A stretch of DNA of 54,608 nucleotides, from contig JAILEG010000040.1 in assembly GCA_024688365.1 (NCBI GenBank), forward strand, positions 1 to 54,608, read 5' to 3'. Numbering within the stretch: position 1 is the first letter of the stretch; the number at the start of each line of letters is the position of its first letter. The DNA is from Prevotella sp. (GTDB lineage: Bacteria; Bacteroidota; Bacteroidia; Bacteroidales; Bacteroidaceae). The position numbers and the translations under genes were made by a program. The notes below the pieces were generated by a model. That model had not been told where the DNA came from. It ran no database searches and saw only the letters and a list, made by a program, of their open reading frames with translations. Below, piece by piece: positions 7,681-15,711 of this stretch.

Positions 7681-7724
7681 TTTTACCTATAAGTGCCAGC
7701 CGGCATTTATAACAAAAGAAGAAG

Positions 7725-9296
7725 ATGACAAGCGAAGTAATTATTGATGCCCAGCCGAAAGAAATCTCGATTGCGCTGCTTGAGGACAAACGACTGGTTG
7801 AATACCAGCGTGAGCCAAGGGAAGCCAGCTTCTCGGTTGGAAACATCTACGTGGCAAAGGTGAAGAAACTGATGCCAGGGCTCAATGCCTGCTTTGTAGA
7901 TGTAGGTTATGAGCGTGACGCCTTTCTTCATTATCTTGACCTGGGAAGTCAATTCAACTCCTATGCTAAGTATCTGAAACAGGTACAGAGTGACAGGAAA
8001 CGTCTTTACCCGATACAGAAAGCCAACCGCCTACCCGACCTACAGAAGGACGGAACCGTACAGACCACGCTGCAGGTGGGACAGGAGGTGATGGTACAGA
8101 TTGTCAAAGAACCCATTTCCACCAAAGGACCGCGCCTCACAGGCGAGATTTCATTCGCCGGACGGTTCCTGGTGCTTATACCTTTCGGGAATAAGATAAG
8201 CGTTTCCTCTAAAATCAGAAGCGGAGAAGAACGCGCACGCCTCAAACAGCTCATCCAGAGCATCACACCTAAGAATTTCGGTGTGATTGTACGCACGGTG
8301 GCTGAGGGCAAACGTGTCGCAGAACTCGATGCCGAGATGAAGGTTCTCCTGAACCGATGGAATGAAGCTATCATGAAAGTGCAGAAGACACAGGAACGTC
8401 CACAGCTCATCTTTGAGGAGACGGGACGCGCCGTAGCCATGCTGCGTGACCTCTTCAATCCTACCTACGAGAACATCTACGTCAATGATGAGGAAATCTG
8501 CACGGCCGTACGACACTATGTCTCTCTAATAGCCCCTGAGAAGGCGGGCATAGTGAAGAAGTACAATGGCAAAGTGCCAATCTTCGACAACTTTGACGTC
8601 ACGAAGCAGATTAAGTCCAGCTTCGGTAAGACCATCAACTATGGTCACGGCTGCTACCTCATCATCGAACACACTGAGGCCATGCACGTCGTGGATGTGA
8701 ACAGCGGCAACCGGGCAAAGGAGAAAGGCCAGGAACAGAATGCACTCGACACCAACCTTGGAGCGGCCGACGAGCTGGCTCGACAGCTCCGACTGCGTGA
8801 CATGGGAGGTATCATTGTTGTGGACTTCATTGACATGAATCTTGCCGAGGACCGGCAGATGCTCTATGAGCGCATGTGTAAGAACATGCAGAAGGACCGT
8901 GCCCGCCACAACATCCTTCCGCTGAGCAAGTTCGGGCTGATGCAGATTACCCGCCAGCGTGTGCGCCCTGTAATGGACGTGGATGTTGACGAGAACTGCC
9001 CCACCTGCTTCGGAACGGGCAAAATCCGTTCAAGCATTCTTTTCACTGACCAGCTGGAGCGTAAGATTGACCGGCTCGTCAGCAAGATTGGAGTCAAGAA
9101 GTTCTACCTGCACGTACACCCTTACGTTGCCGCCTACATCAACCAGGGTGTGCTTTCCCTGAAGCGTAAGTGGCAGATGAAGTATGGACTCGGAGTACAT
9201 ATCATTCCTTCCCAGAAGCTCGCCTTTTTGCAATACGAGTTCTATGACGCAAAACAGCAGTTCATTGATATGAAGGAGCAGAACGACAAGTCCTGA
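7725..9296 (+). CDS. rng: Ribonuclease E/G family endoribonuclease
   Basis: A 523-residue Rne/Rng catalytic protein that cuts single-stranded AU-rich RNA in rRNA maturation and mRNA decay. An S1-like domain opens it (GNIYVAKVKKLMPGLNACFVDVG, about 43-65). The DNase I-like active site follows in HVVDVNSGNRAKEKG (about 322) with DMGGIIVVDFIDM (about 364), carrying the Mg-binding Asp residues. ENCPTCFGTGK (about 426) is the CPxC Zn-link for tetramers. There is no long C-terminal scaffold, so it is RNase G-like. A strong terminator follows. It is cotranscribed with HU or driven from within the 150-nt leader. Confidence 0.93.
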   Translation: MTSEVIIDAQPKEISIALLEDKRLVEYQREPREASFSVGNIYVAKVKKLMPGLNACFVDVGYERDAFLHYLDLGSQFNSYAKYLKQVQSDRKRLYPIQKANRLPDLQKDGTVQTTLQVGQEVMVQIVKEPISTKGPRLTGEISFAGRFLVLIPFGNKISVSSKIRSGEERARLKQLIQSITPKNFGVIVRTVAEGKRVAELDAEMKVLLNRWNEAIMKVQKTQERPQLIFEETGRAVAMLRDLFNPTYENIYVNDEEICTAVRHYVSLIAPEKAGIVKKYNGKVPIFDNFDVTKQIKSSFGKTINYGHGCYLIIEHTEAMHVVDVNSGNRAKEKGQEQNALDTNLGAADELARQLRLRDMGGIIVVDFIDMNLAEDRQMLYERMCKNMQKDRARHNILPLSKFGLMQITRQRVRPVMDVDVDENCPTCFGTGKIRSSILFTDQLERKIDRLVSKIGVKKFYLHVHPYVAAYINQGVLSLKRKWQMKYGLGVHIIPSQKLAFLQYEFYDAKQQFIDMKEQNDKS

Positions 9297-9359
9297 GGTT
9301 ACCGATGGGACAGGAAATCCAGACCAACAGGCCAGAGAAGAAAGAGCAATAAAACAACC

Positions 9360-9397
9360 AAGAAATCCGCTATCCTCGTAAGATAGCGGATTTCTTC
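9360..9397 (+). terminator. Terminator after rng
   Basis: Perfect 15-bp arms AAGAAATCCGCTATC (9360-9374) and its complement (9382-9396) with a 7-nt loop. The A- and T-rich arm ends suit either strand, so it may also stop minus-strand transcription. Confidence 0.85.
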
Positions 9398-9465
9398 ATT
9401 TCAAGCTAACGTGTCATTAGATATAACAGCTTGGCGGATGCGACTTCCCATACGGAACAGTCAGA

Positions 9466-9534
9466 AAGTACTGAACGAGAAGTACCCAAATACTGCAGCT
9501 AAAGTATCACAATACTTTAGCTGCAACAGTCCAG
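9466..9534. repeat. 69-nt palindromic AAGTACT repeat, copy A
   Basis: It contains AAGTACTGAACGAGAAGTAC, then a perfect 14-bp inverted repeat TGCAGCTAAAGTAT (9494-9507)/ATACTTTAGCTGCA (9512-9525) with loop CACA. It aligns without gaps to copies B (25143-25211) and C (42545-42613), sharing the GAAGTAC, ACTGCAGC and AAGTA blocks. Confidence 0.7.
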
Positions 9535-9617
9535 CAATACGGTACAGATTACTCTGCACCCATACACTCTGACACCCCGGAAAGAACAATCAGTCTGTGT
9601 CAACAGCAGTGCAGTAA

Positions 9618-10094
9618 TTATGCCGGGACAACCTTGAAGCGGATGCGGAAGGCATGCTTCTCCTCATCCCAGTTCGTTCCCAGAAGCTCGAAACGGCCTA
9701 TCTGAGCCGTTGAGCGGACATGCCTGCCGATGCACGGGCATACATCATAGTCACCGATGCGCACGAGGCGGATCATCTCAGAGGCATCCTCGGGCAGCTT
9801 CTCCAGACTGATTCCATCGGGGATGCTGTCCCGGCTGACCATCTCGAAGGTCACGGGCATGTCCTCGGCTATGAGGCGGTTCATCTCGTCCTCAATAGCC
9901 TTCTCCTCCTTGCGGCTCGGCTTATGGTCGAGCGTGAAGGTCATCTTGCTCTTCTTCCGCTCTATATGTGCATTGCGGCTGCGCTCCGTCCCGAACATCC
10001 GAACCATGAGCTGGTTGAGCAGATGCTCCGCCGTATGTGCAGGTGGGAACTCTTCCTTGTTGTGTGAATTCAATACGTACTCCACGGTCTTCAT
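9618..10094 (-). other. AlaX-like editing module, possible separate gene
   Basis: ATG at 10094 begins MKTVEYVLNSHNKEEFPPAH, a normal start for a stand-alone 158-residue AlaX-S type protein. The preceding GH13 part ends in GRILKFNI, a typical end for the GH13 C-terminal beta domain. If the frames were separate, the stop TAA (out of frame, in AACATAAAGATG) and this ATG would be 2 nt apart. Confidence 0.6.
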
Positions 10095-11783
10095 CTTTAT
10101 GTTGAACTTGAGAATTCTGCCAAAATTCCCATTGATATCCATCGGCACCTGACCGTCCTTCCTCAGCACGATGGTCTGCGTGGCACCCGATAGCAAGTCG
10201 GTCATCTCCACTTCCTGCTCCGGCAGCCCGAGGAAGTCGAAAGCATGCGCCGGCACTGTCACGTCTATATGAACCCGCTCCGCATCGAAGTTGGCTACAA
10301 TCAGCAGCACCTCGTCATCAGCCTTACGCAGAAAGGCGAACTGCCTGCGTGGATTGAACTGATAGCTCTGCGTGTTGGCATACATCAGGTCGAAGGTCTC
10401 TCCCTCGCGGATGGCCTTCTCACGGTTGCAGAGGCGGAGGAGTCCCTGATAGACCAAAGAAATGCGCTTCTGTCCGGCCGTGAGGTGGCGACGGTCAAAA
10501 TACCCTCGGTATATACTCTCCACTGTCCAATAGTCGAAGATGGTTGAGCGGCCGTCCTGGCCGGAGAATCCCTCCTTGTCCATTGCCTGCTCGCCATACT
10601 CCTGCCCCGCATAGACCATGATGGGGTTCTGCCGCAGCAGTGCGGACACTATCATTCCGGGAATACCCTTACATGCGTCACCGGCGAAGAAGCCGGAGGC
10701 TATGCGCTGCTCGTCATGGTTCTCAAGGAAGTAGAGCATGTGGTCACGTATGTCGTCCACCTGCTGCCATTCACGGGTGATGGCCGCTGCCGAACGCTCA
10801 CCACAGATGACACCACGCACACAATCATACATGCCGACCTTGTCATACAGATAATCGAAGCCCGACTGAACATACGTGCGGTACTGCCCCTGGTCATACA
10901 CCTCACCAATGAAGATGATCTGTGGATAACGCTCCTTGACAAGTTGCGTGGCATATTCCCAGAACTCATGCGGCACCATCTCAGCCATGTCACAGCGGAA
11001 ACCATCGACTCCCTTTGCTGCCCAAAAGAGCAGGATGTCGGTCATCTTCTTCCATGTGGAAGGGGTAGGGTTAAAATGATGGCTTCTTCCGCCGGCATCG
11101 CAGTAGTCTATACCATAGTTCAGCTTCACCGTCTCATACCAGTCATTCTGCTGAGGATGAGAGTCGAAGCGGTCATTACCCGTACACTTCGCAGGAAACT
11201 CCCTATATGGATCCGCACCGGCAGCATAAGCATTGACGGAGATACAGGAAAGGTCGAGCGGCTCGCCAGGACAGTAGTAGAAGTTGTTCTGCGCATCAAA
11301 ATGCTTGCCCGTGTCATCGCCCTCGCCAAGATCCTCCACACCTTCTGGCCTGGCAATGCTCTTGTACTGGCGGGCAACGTGATTCGGCACGAAGTCGATT
11401 ATCACCTTCATTCCCTCCGCATGCGTCCGGACAACCAGGGCCTCAAATTCCGCCATGCGGCCATCCACGTCAACAGCTATGTCAGGGTCGATGTCATAGT
11501 AGTCAGTAATGGCGTATGGCGAACCCGCCTGCCCCTTCACCACATGTGGATTCTGCCGGGGAATACCAAAGGCGGAATAATCTGTACACGTCGCGTGACG
11601 TATGACACCCGTGTACCAAAGATGAGTGACACCGAGATTACGGATGCGACGCAGCACAGCCGTATCAAAGTCATTCATCTTCCCCACCCCGTTCTCTGCC
11701 ATCGTAGCATATTCTCGTCTCGTCAGATTCTTATTGCCGAAGGTGCGGGTGAAGACTTGATAAATTACTAATTTTTCTCTCAT
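9618..11783 (-). CDS. GH13 alpha-amylase fused to AlaX-like tRNA-editing domain
   Basis: One 721-residue frame with two modules. Residues 1 to about 560 are a GH13 alpha-glucan hydrolase: MREKLVIYQVFTRTFGN, DFVPNHVARQ, the nucleophile in DGFRCDMAEM, the acid/base Glu in FIGEVYDQG and the third Asp in FLENHDEQR. There is no signal peptide, so it acts on cytoplasmic glucans. From Met563 (ATG at 10094) a 158-residue tRNA_SAD-type editing domain begins, with zinc-binding HTAEH and CPCIGRH (CxxxH), as in AlaX proteins that deacylate mischarged Ser/Gly-tRNA(Ala). These are normally unrelated, separate proteins. A TAA lies out of frame 2 nt before that ATG, so a 1-nt indel (real or sequencing) could have joined them. 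The start at 11783 is preferred over 11813 because MREKLVIYQVF is the domain start. Confidence 0.85.
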   Translation of the reverse strand: MREKLVIYQVFTRTFGNKNLTRREYATMAENGVGKMNDFDTAVLRRIRNLGVTHLWYTGVIRHATCTDYSAFGIPRQNPHVVKGQAGSPYAITDYYDIDPDIAVDVDGRMAEFEALVVRTHAEGMKVIIDFVPNHVARQYKSIARPEGVEDLGEGDDTGKHFDAQNNFYYCPGEPLDLSCISVNAYAAGADPYREFPAKCTGNDRFDSHPQQNDWYETVKLNYGIDYCDAGGRSHHFNPTPSTWKKMTDILLFWAAKGVDGFRCDMAEMVPHEFWEYATQLVKERYPQIIFIGEVYDQGQYRTYVQSGFDYLYDKVGMYDCVRGVICGERSAAAITREWQQVDDIRDHMLYFLENHDEQRIASGFFAGDACKGIPGMIVSALLRQNPIMVYAGQEYGEQAMDKEGFSGQDGRSTIFDYWTVESIYRGYFDRRHLTAGQKRISLVYQGLLRLCNREKAIREGETFDLMYANTQSYQFNPRRQFAFLRKADDEVLLIVANFDAERVHIDVTVPAHAFDFLGLPEQEVEMTDLLSGATQTIVLRKDGQVPMDINGNFGRILKFNIKMKTVEYVLNSHNKEEFPPAHTAEHLLNQLMVRMFGTERSRNAHIERKKSKMTFTLDHKPSRKEEKAIEDEMNRLIAEDMPVTFEMVSRDSIPDGISLEKLPEDASEMIRLVRIGDYDVCPCIGRHVRSTAQIGRFELLGTNWDEEKHAFRIRFKVVPA

Positions 11784-11829
11784 TATATAGATGGGCAGGC
11801 ACAACAGCCCCATAAACTCCCCATAACAG

Positions 11830-11926
11830 CCTCCCTTCCGATTTCTCTCAGAAGAGGAGAATAAAATGGCTGTGGGTAAGGAATCCCACCGCCCACTGTC
11901 CTTCTGAGGAGAAATAGGAAGAGAGG
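11830..11926. repeat. Long imperfect inverted repeat in the fabD-GH13 gap
   Basis: CCTCCCTTCCGATTTCTC plus TCAGAAG (11830-11854) is nearly the reverse complement of CTTCTGAGGAGAAATAGGAA plus GAGAGG (11901-11926), with two mismatches and one bulge over about 25 bp and a 46-nt loop. It lacks a T run, so it looks more like an intergenic palindrome of the GC-rich CTCCCTTCC type than a terminator. Confidence 0.6.
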
Positions 11927-11976
11927 CTGGCTGGAGATGCGGTTGACTGCTGTGCTTGCAGTAGTTTGAATGTTCC

Positions 11977-12864
11977 TTACGCTACTCCGTGCGCATTAAC
12001 GTTCTTGTCGATTCTTCCAAGCATTCCCTGCAGTGCCTTGCCTGGGCCACACTCTATGAACTCATCGGCACCGTCGGCAATCATGTTCTGTGCGCTCTTT
12101 GTCCAGCGGACGCTTGAAGTCAGCTGGGCTATGAGGTTCTTCTGAATATCTGCAGGATCCGTGTGAGGCTGGGCATCCACGTTCTGATAGACAGGGCACT
12201 TAGGTGTATTGAAGCTCATGGCCTCAATGGCTGCCTGTAACTCATCCTTGGCTGGCTGCATCAGCGGAGAGTGGAAAGCACCACCCACTTTCAGAGGCAG
12301 CGCACGCTTGGCACCTGCAGCCTTCAACAGTTCGCATGCTTCATCAATACCCTCCTTTGAGCCGGAGATAACCAACTGGCCAGGGCAGTTGAAATTGGCA
12401 GCCACGCAGACCTTACCATCCTTTGAGACTGCGGCGCAAACCTCCTCTACCTTCTCATCGGGCAGACCGATAATGGCCGCCATAGTACCCGGATTCAGCT
12501 CACATGCCTTCTGCATGGCATTGGCACGGGCAGCAACCAGCTTCAGACCGTCCTCAAAACTCAGTGCCCCTGCGGCAACAAGCGCAGAGAACTCACCGAG
12601 AGAATGGCCTGCCACCATGTCCGGCTTGAACTCATCTCCCAAACAGAGAGCAGAGACAACACTGTGGAGGAATACTGCCGGCTGAGTGACCTTGGTCTCC
12701 TTCAGCTGCTCATCAGTTCCTGCAAACATAATATCAGTTATCTTGAAGCCAAGAATCTCATCTGCCTTATCGAAAAGTTCTTTTGCCAATGGGCTGCTCT
12801 CATAAAGGTCCTTGCCCATACCTACAAACTGAGATCCCTGTCCGGGGAATACAAATGCTTTCAT
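11977..12864 (-). CDS. fabD: Malonyl-CoA:ACP transacylase
   Basis: A 295-residue cytosolic enzyme that loads malonyl groups onto acyl carrier protein to start type II fatty-acid elongation. N-terminal FPGQGSQFVGMGKDL supplies the oxyanion Gln. The nucleophilic Ser lies in VAGHSLGEFSAL (about 88-99) and the catalytic His in GGAFHSPLM (about 196-204). Length is close to the family norm. Unlike in many bacteria it is not beside other fab genes. It has its own promoter, and the 193-nt gap to the GH13 gene downstream holds only an inverted repeat. Confidence 0.95.
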   Translation of the reverse strand: MKAFVFPGQGSQFVGMGKDLYESSPLAKELFDKADEILGFKITDIMFAGTDEQLKETKVTQPAVFLHSVVSALCLGDEFKPDMVAGHSLGEFSALVAAGALSFEDGLKLVAARANAMQKACELNPGTMAAIIGLPDEKVEEVCAAVSKDGKVCVAANFNCPGQLVISGSKEGIDEACELLKAAGAKRALPLKVGGAFHSPLMQPAKDELQAAIEAMSFNTPKCPVYQNVDAQPHTDPADIQKNLIAQLTSSVRWTKSAQNMIADGADEFIECGPGKALQGMLGRIDKNVNAHGVA

Positions 12865-12904
12865 AATTGTCTTAATTATTTAATTAATAATGCTTTATAG
12901 AGTG

Positions 12905-12912
12905 CAAAGATA
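12905..12912 (-). promoter_or_regulatory. -7 box TAtcTTTG for fabD
   Basis: The reverse strand reads TATCTTTGCACT, 40 nt upstream of the fabD ATG. Confidence 0.65.
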
Positions 12913-13077
12913 CAGAAAATAAAGCAGAGTAAGAAGAAAAAGAAGAGTAAATGGACACCTTATATTAATAAAGAGAGGGGCAAGACAGGCTTTGCTGTAT
13001 CAAGGTAAGCCCCCATCCTCTTCAAACTATTGCCGAAGACAATAAAACGCAACAGGATGTTCCAGCCATAGAAAAAC

Positions 13078-13782
13078 TTATTTCATAAGTCCCGCCCGTT
13101 CCAGAAATGGGATTACAGTTTCTGCTGCAACACGTGTCCTGCGCTTCAATGACTTGAACTCCTTGAGTAAATCAGGTTGGTGATAAAGTAAACTGCCCAT
13201 CAGCTCATCGTCTACAAGAAAAGCTTTTTTATCAGAAAGACGAACGAGATAACAGACATCTTGCTGCATTGCCCGTCTTGAGGTGGTAAGTAGGAAAGTC
13301 AAGCCGCCGACCAGTCCAAACATTCCATGAGCAGCACTAAGACCTTCTCGCTTGTCAATGTCAAAATAAGTTACAAGAAGCTTACCATCATTCATCAGAT
13401 AGGCCTGGGCATAAAAGTTTCCGAAAGGCACTCCTCCCGATTTATAAGGACGCATATTCAACAGCAATGTATCACCATACATCACGGCAAAGATTTTCTT
13501 TTTCAGCAGCTTCTTCACATTCTTATCCTTTGACCTCAGCTGAAAGTTCATACCCCTCCATTTCCTTTTCTTGCTTCTGCTCCGCATCGTAACAGTAACA
13601 GGATGAAGCTGCTGCCAATTGCCAGCCCGCAAAGCCTCATAACTTTCACAATATCTGACAGATTTCCCCTCTGCAACCGCCTCTATTACTGAGTCGCTCA
13701 CTTCTTCCTGTGCCATCACGCTGACAGGACTGAAGATTATGGACAAGAGTGCCAAGAAGAGGGTTGTGTAACGACTTTTCAT
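13078..13782 (-). CDS. Secreted protein of unknown function
   Basis: A 234-residue protein with a clear type I signal peptide MKSRYTTLFLALLSIIFSPV ending in SVMAQ, so probably periplasmic. The mature part is basic in the middle (RSRSKKRKWRGMNF, then KNVKKLLKKKIFAVMYGDTLLLNMRPYK). It then has GMFGLVGGLTFLLTTS, possibly a membrane-associated helix, and VRLSDKKAFLVDDELMGSLL. I recognise no family. The frame extends upstream to 13854, but the promoter box at 13852-13859 overlaps that region, so 13782 is the start. It stands alone, divergent from the GH109-like gene. Confidence 0.75.
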   Translation of the reverse strand: MKSRYTTLFLALLSIIFSPVSVMAQEEVSDSVIEAVAEGKSVRYCESYEALRAGNWQQLHPVTVTMRSRSKKRKWRGMNFQLRSKDKNVKKLLKKKIFAVMYGDTLLLNMRPYKSGGVPFGNFYAQAYLMNDGKLLVTYFDIDKREGLSAAHGMFGLVGGLTFLLTTSRRAMQQDVCYLVRLSDKKAFLVDDELMGSLLYHQPDLLKEFKSLKRRTRVAAETVIPFLERAGLMK

Positions 13783-13851
13783 AAAAACAACAAGTTTATG
13801 GTATATGACTGTGTTGGAGAACATACCATCTCCTGATTTATAACGTGAGTA

Positions 13852-13859
13852 CAAAGATA
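13852..13859 (-). promoter_or_regulatory. -7 box TAtcTTTG for the secreted unknown
   Basis: The reverse strand reads TATCTTTGTACT, about 70 nt before the ATG at 13782. Confidence 0.6.
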
Positions 13860-14000
13860 ATATTTTTTTTAGAAAGTAATTAAACTCGTACTACTTTTAA
13901 GAAACAAAGGACAAAATTGCCATCCACACTAATACTGATACATGATAATTTGATAGTCAGGAAAAGTATTAGACACCTGCGTTTTTAATTTTTTATTTAT

Positions 14001-14008
14001 TACCTTTG
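14001..14008 (+). promoter_or_regulatory. -7 box TAccTTTG for the GH109-like gene
   Basis: TACCTTTGTC in an A/T-rich context, 58 nt before the ATG at 14067. Confidence 0.55.
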
Positions 14009-14066
14009 TCATCAAATAACAACATACAGCTAAAAACAATACTTACCAACATATCAAATTAAAACA

Positions 14067-15614
14067 ATGAATATAAAGAAATTATCAGGATGGCTTTTTG
14101 CCCTGTCCGCCTTATTCCACACATCTGTGGCTTCAGCACAATTCAGCTGGCCCTACAAAATTGAAAACGGGAAAGCTGTAACAGAAGTACCGCAACGCCC
14201 CATTAATCAACAGAATGCACTCGGTCTCACTGCGCCCAAAATGAAAGTCGTACACGTAGCCTTTGTCGGACTGGGCATGCGCGGTCCAGACGCTGTGGAA
14301 CGTTGGACACACATTCCTGGAATTCAGGTCATGGCACTCTGTGACTACGAACGCGTCCGTGCAGAGAAATGCCAAGAAATCCTCCGTAGAGCAAGCATGC
14401 CGCCCGCCGATATCTATGATGGAGAAAACGGCTACAAGGAATTATGCAAACGCAGGGATATAGACCTAATCTATATAGCCACTGACTGGAAGCACCATTT
14501 CCTCGTGGCAAGGGAAGCAATGACACAAGGGAAGCATGTTGCTATAGAAGTACCCTCAGCCTTAAACCTATCCGAGATATGGCAACTGATAGACCTGGCG
14601 GAAAAGAAAAGATTGCACTGCATGATGCTGGAGAATTGTTGCTATGACTTTTTTGAACTGAATTCCCTCAACATGGCACAAAAGGGAATACTCGGCGAAA
14701 TACTCTATGCCCAAGGAGCTTACCGACATGATCTCACTCCATTCTGGGATGCCTACTGGAAACAAGGCGAGCAAGATAAATTAGGCTGGCGACTGGAATA
14801 CAACAAGATGTTCCGTGGAGACATTTATGCCACACATGGACTGGGGCCTATCGCCCAAGTACTCAACATCCATAGAGGAGACCGCATGAAGACACTGATA
14901 GCTATGGATACAAAATCGGTCAATGGGAAAAAGCATGTTGAGAACATAACAGGAAAGCCCTGTGATGAATTCCGCAACGGAGACCATACCACAACCCTGA
15001 TAAGCACCGAAAAAGGAAAAGTCCTGGAGATACATCACAACGTAATGACCCCACAGCCCTACAACCGCATGTACCAGTTGACTGGGACCAAAGGCTTTGC
15101 CAATAAATACCCAATCGAGGGATATGCGCTCTCTTCTGAAAACTTGAAAAAAGCAGGTGTTACTCCTTCTTCTGATGATCTATCAGGTCATGACTATCTA
15201 TCCAAAGCTGATGCCGAAGTACTGACAAAGAAATACAAAAGCCCAATTCTGATAAATTACGAGAAAATTGCACGGGAAGTCGGTGGACATGGTGGCATGG
15301 ACTTCATCATGGACGCACGGCTTGTATACTGCCTGCAAAACGGATTGCCTTTGGATATGGACGTATACGACCTTGGCGAATGGTGCTGCCTGGCAGAATT
15401 AGGTTCTATCTCAATGGCCAACGGAAACATTCCTGTTGAAATCCCCGATTTCACCCGCGGGCATTGGAACGAGACGAAAGGGTTTCGTCATGCTTATGCC
15501 TCTCCAGCTGAAGAAGCCCAAACCGCAGCAGACGCTGCTTGCTTTACAGCAAAACTAAAGGAAAAAGGTAAGAAATACTGGGAGAATACTGACAAGACCT
15601 CCAAAAAGAAATAG
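14067..15614 (+). CDS. Gfo/Idh/MocA-family protein, GH109-like (alpha-N-acetylgalactosaminidase type)
   Basis: A 515-residue exported protein. A Sec signal peptide (MNIKKLSGWLFALSALFHTS, cleaved near SAQ) precedes a Rossmann domain VAFVGLGMRGPDAVERW with ALCDYERVRAEKC. The Gfo/Idh/MocA motif IYIATDWKHHFLVAREAMTQ and AIEVPSALNL follow. The C-terminal half carries GGHGGMDFIMDARLVYCLQN and PLDMDVYDLGEWCCLAE, features I associate with GH109, whose members use bound NAD+ to cleave alpha-GalNAc. Many GH109 enzymes carry a Tat signal; no twin-arginine is visible here, so NAD would need loading outside. Substrate is inferred. Monocistronic. Confidence 0.82.
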   Translation: MNIKKLSGWLFALSALFHTSVASAQFSWPYKIENGKAVTEVPQRPINQQNALGLTAPKMKVVHVAFVGLGMRGPDAVERWTHIPGIQVMALCDYERVRAEKCQEILRRASMPPADIYDGENGYKELCKRRDIDLIYIATDWKHHFLVAREAMTQGKHVAIEVPSALNLSEIWQLIDLAEKKRLHCMMLENCCYDFFELNSLNMAQKGILGEILYAQGAYRHDLTPFWDAYWKQGEQDKLGWRLEYNKMFRGDIYATHGLGPIAQVLNIHRGDRMKTLIAMDTKSVNGKKHVENITGKPCDEFRNGDHTTTLISTEKGKVLEIHHNVMTPQPYNRMYQLTGTKGFANKYPIEGYALSSENLKKAGVTPSSDDLSGHDYLSKADAEVLTKKYKSPILINYEKIAREVGGHGGMDFIMDARLVYCLQNGLPLDMDVYDLGEWCCLAELGSISMANGNIPVEIPDFTRGHWNETKGFRHAYASPAEEAQTAADAACFTAKLKEKGKKYWENTDKTSKKK

Positions 15615-15625
15615 GACATCAGCCA

Positions 15626-15671
15626 AGGGTGTATCAAAAGTCACCTATTGTCTATACTTCTGATACACCCT
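15626..15671. terminator. Inverted repeat between convergent genes
   Basis: AGGGTGTATCA (15626-15636) and TGATACACCCT (15661-15671) are perfect 11-bp arms with a 24-nt loop, 11 nt after the GH109-like stop. No strong T run follows, so termination is probable rather than certain. Confidence 0.55.
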
Positions 15672-15711
15672 AACCTTTCCAAGGGAACAGCATGGCCTAA
15701 AGAAGCAACAT

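Larger units (their letters stand above)
9297..9617. other. 321-nt gap with terminator and palindromic repeat copy A
   Basis: It holds the rng terminator (9360-9396) and a 69-nt repeat (9466-9534). I see no gene. Confidence 0.65.

Noticed and set aside
9494..9525. Intrinsic terminator in copy A of the 69-nt repeat
   Set aside because: The perfect stem has no T run, the true rng terminator is 100 nt upstream, and the sequence recurs as a repeat elsewhere.
10716..11771. 351-codon open frame on the + strand opposite the GH13 gene
   Set aside because: The antisense frame lacks domain motifs and has the composition expected of a shadow; the minus-strand frame has full GH13 catalytic motifs.
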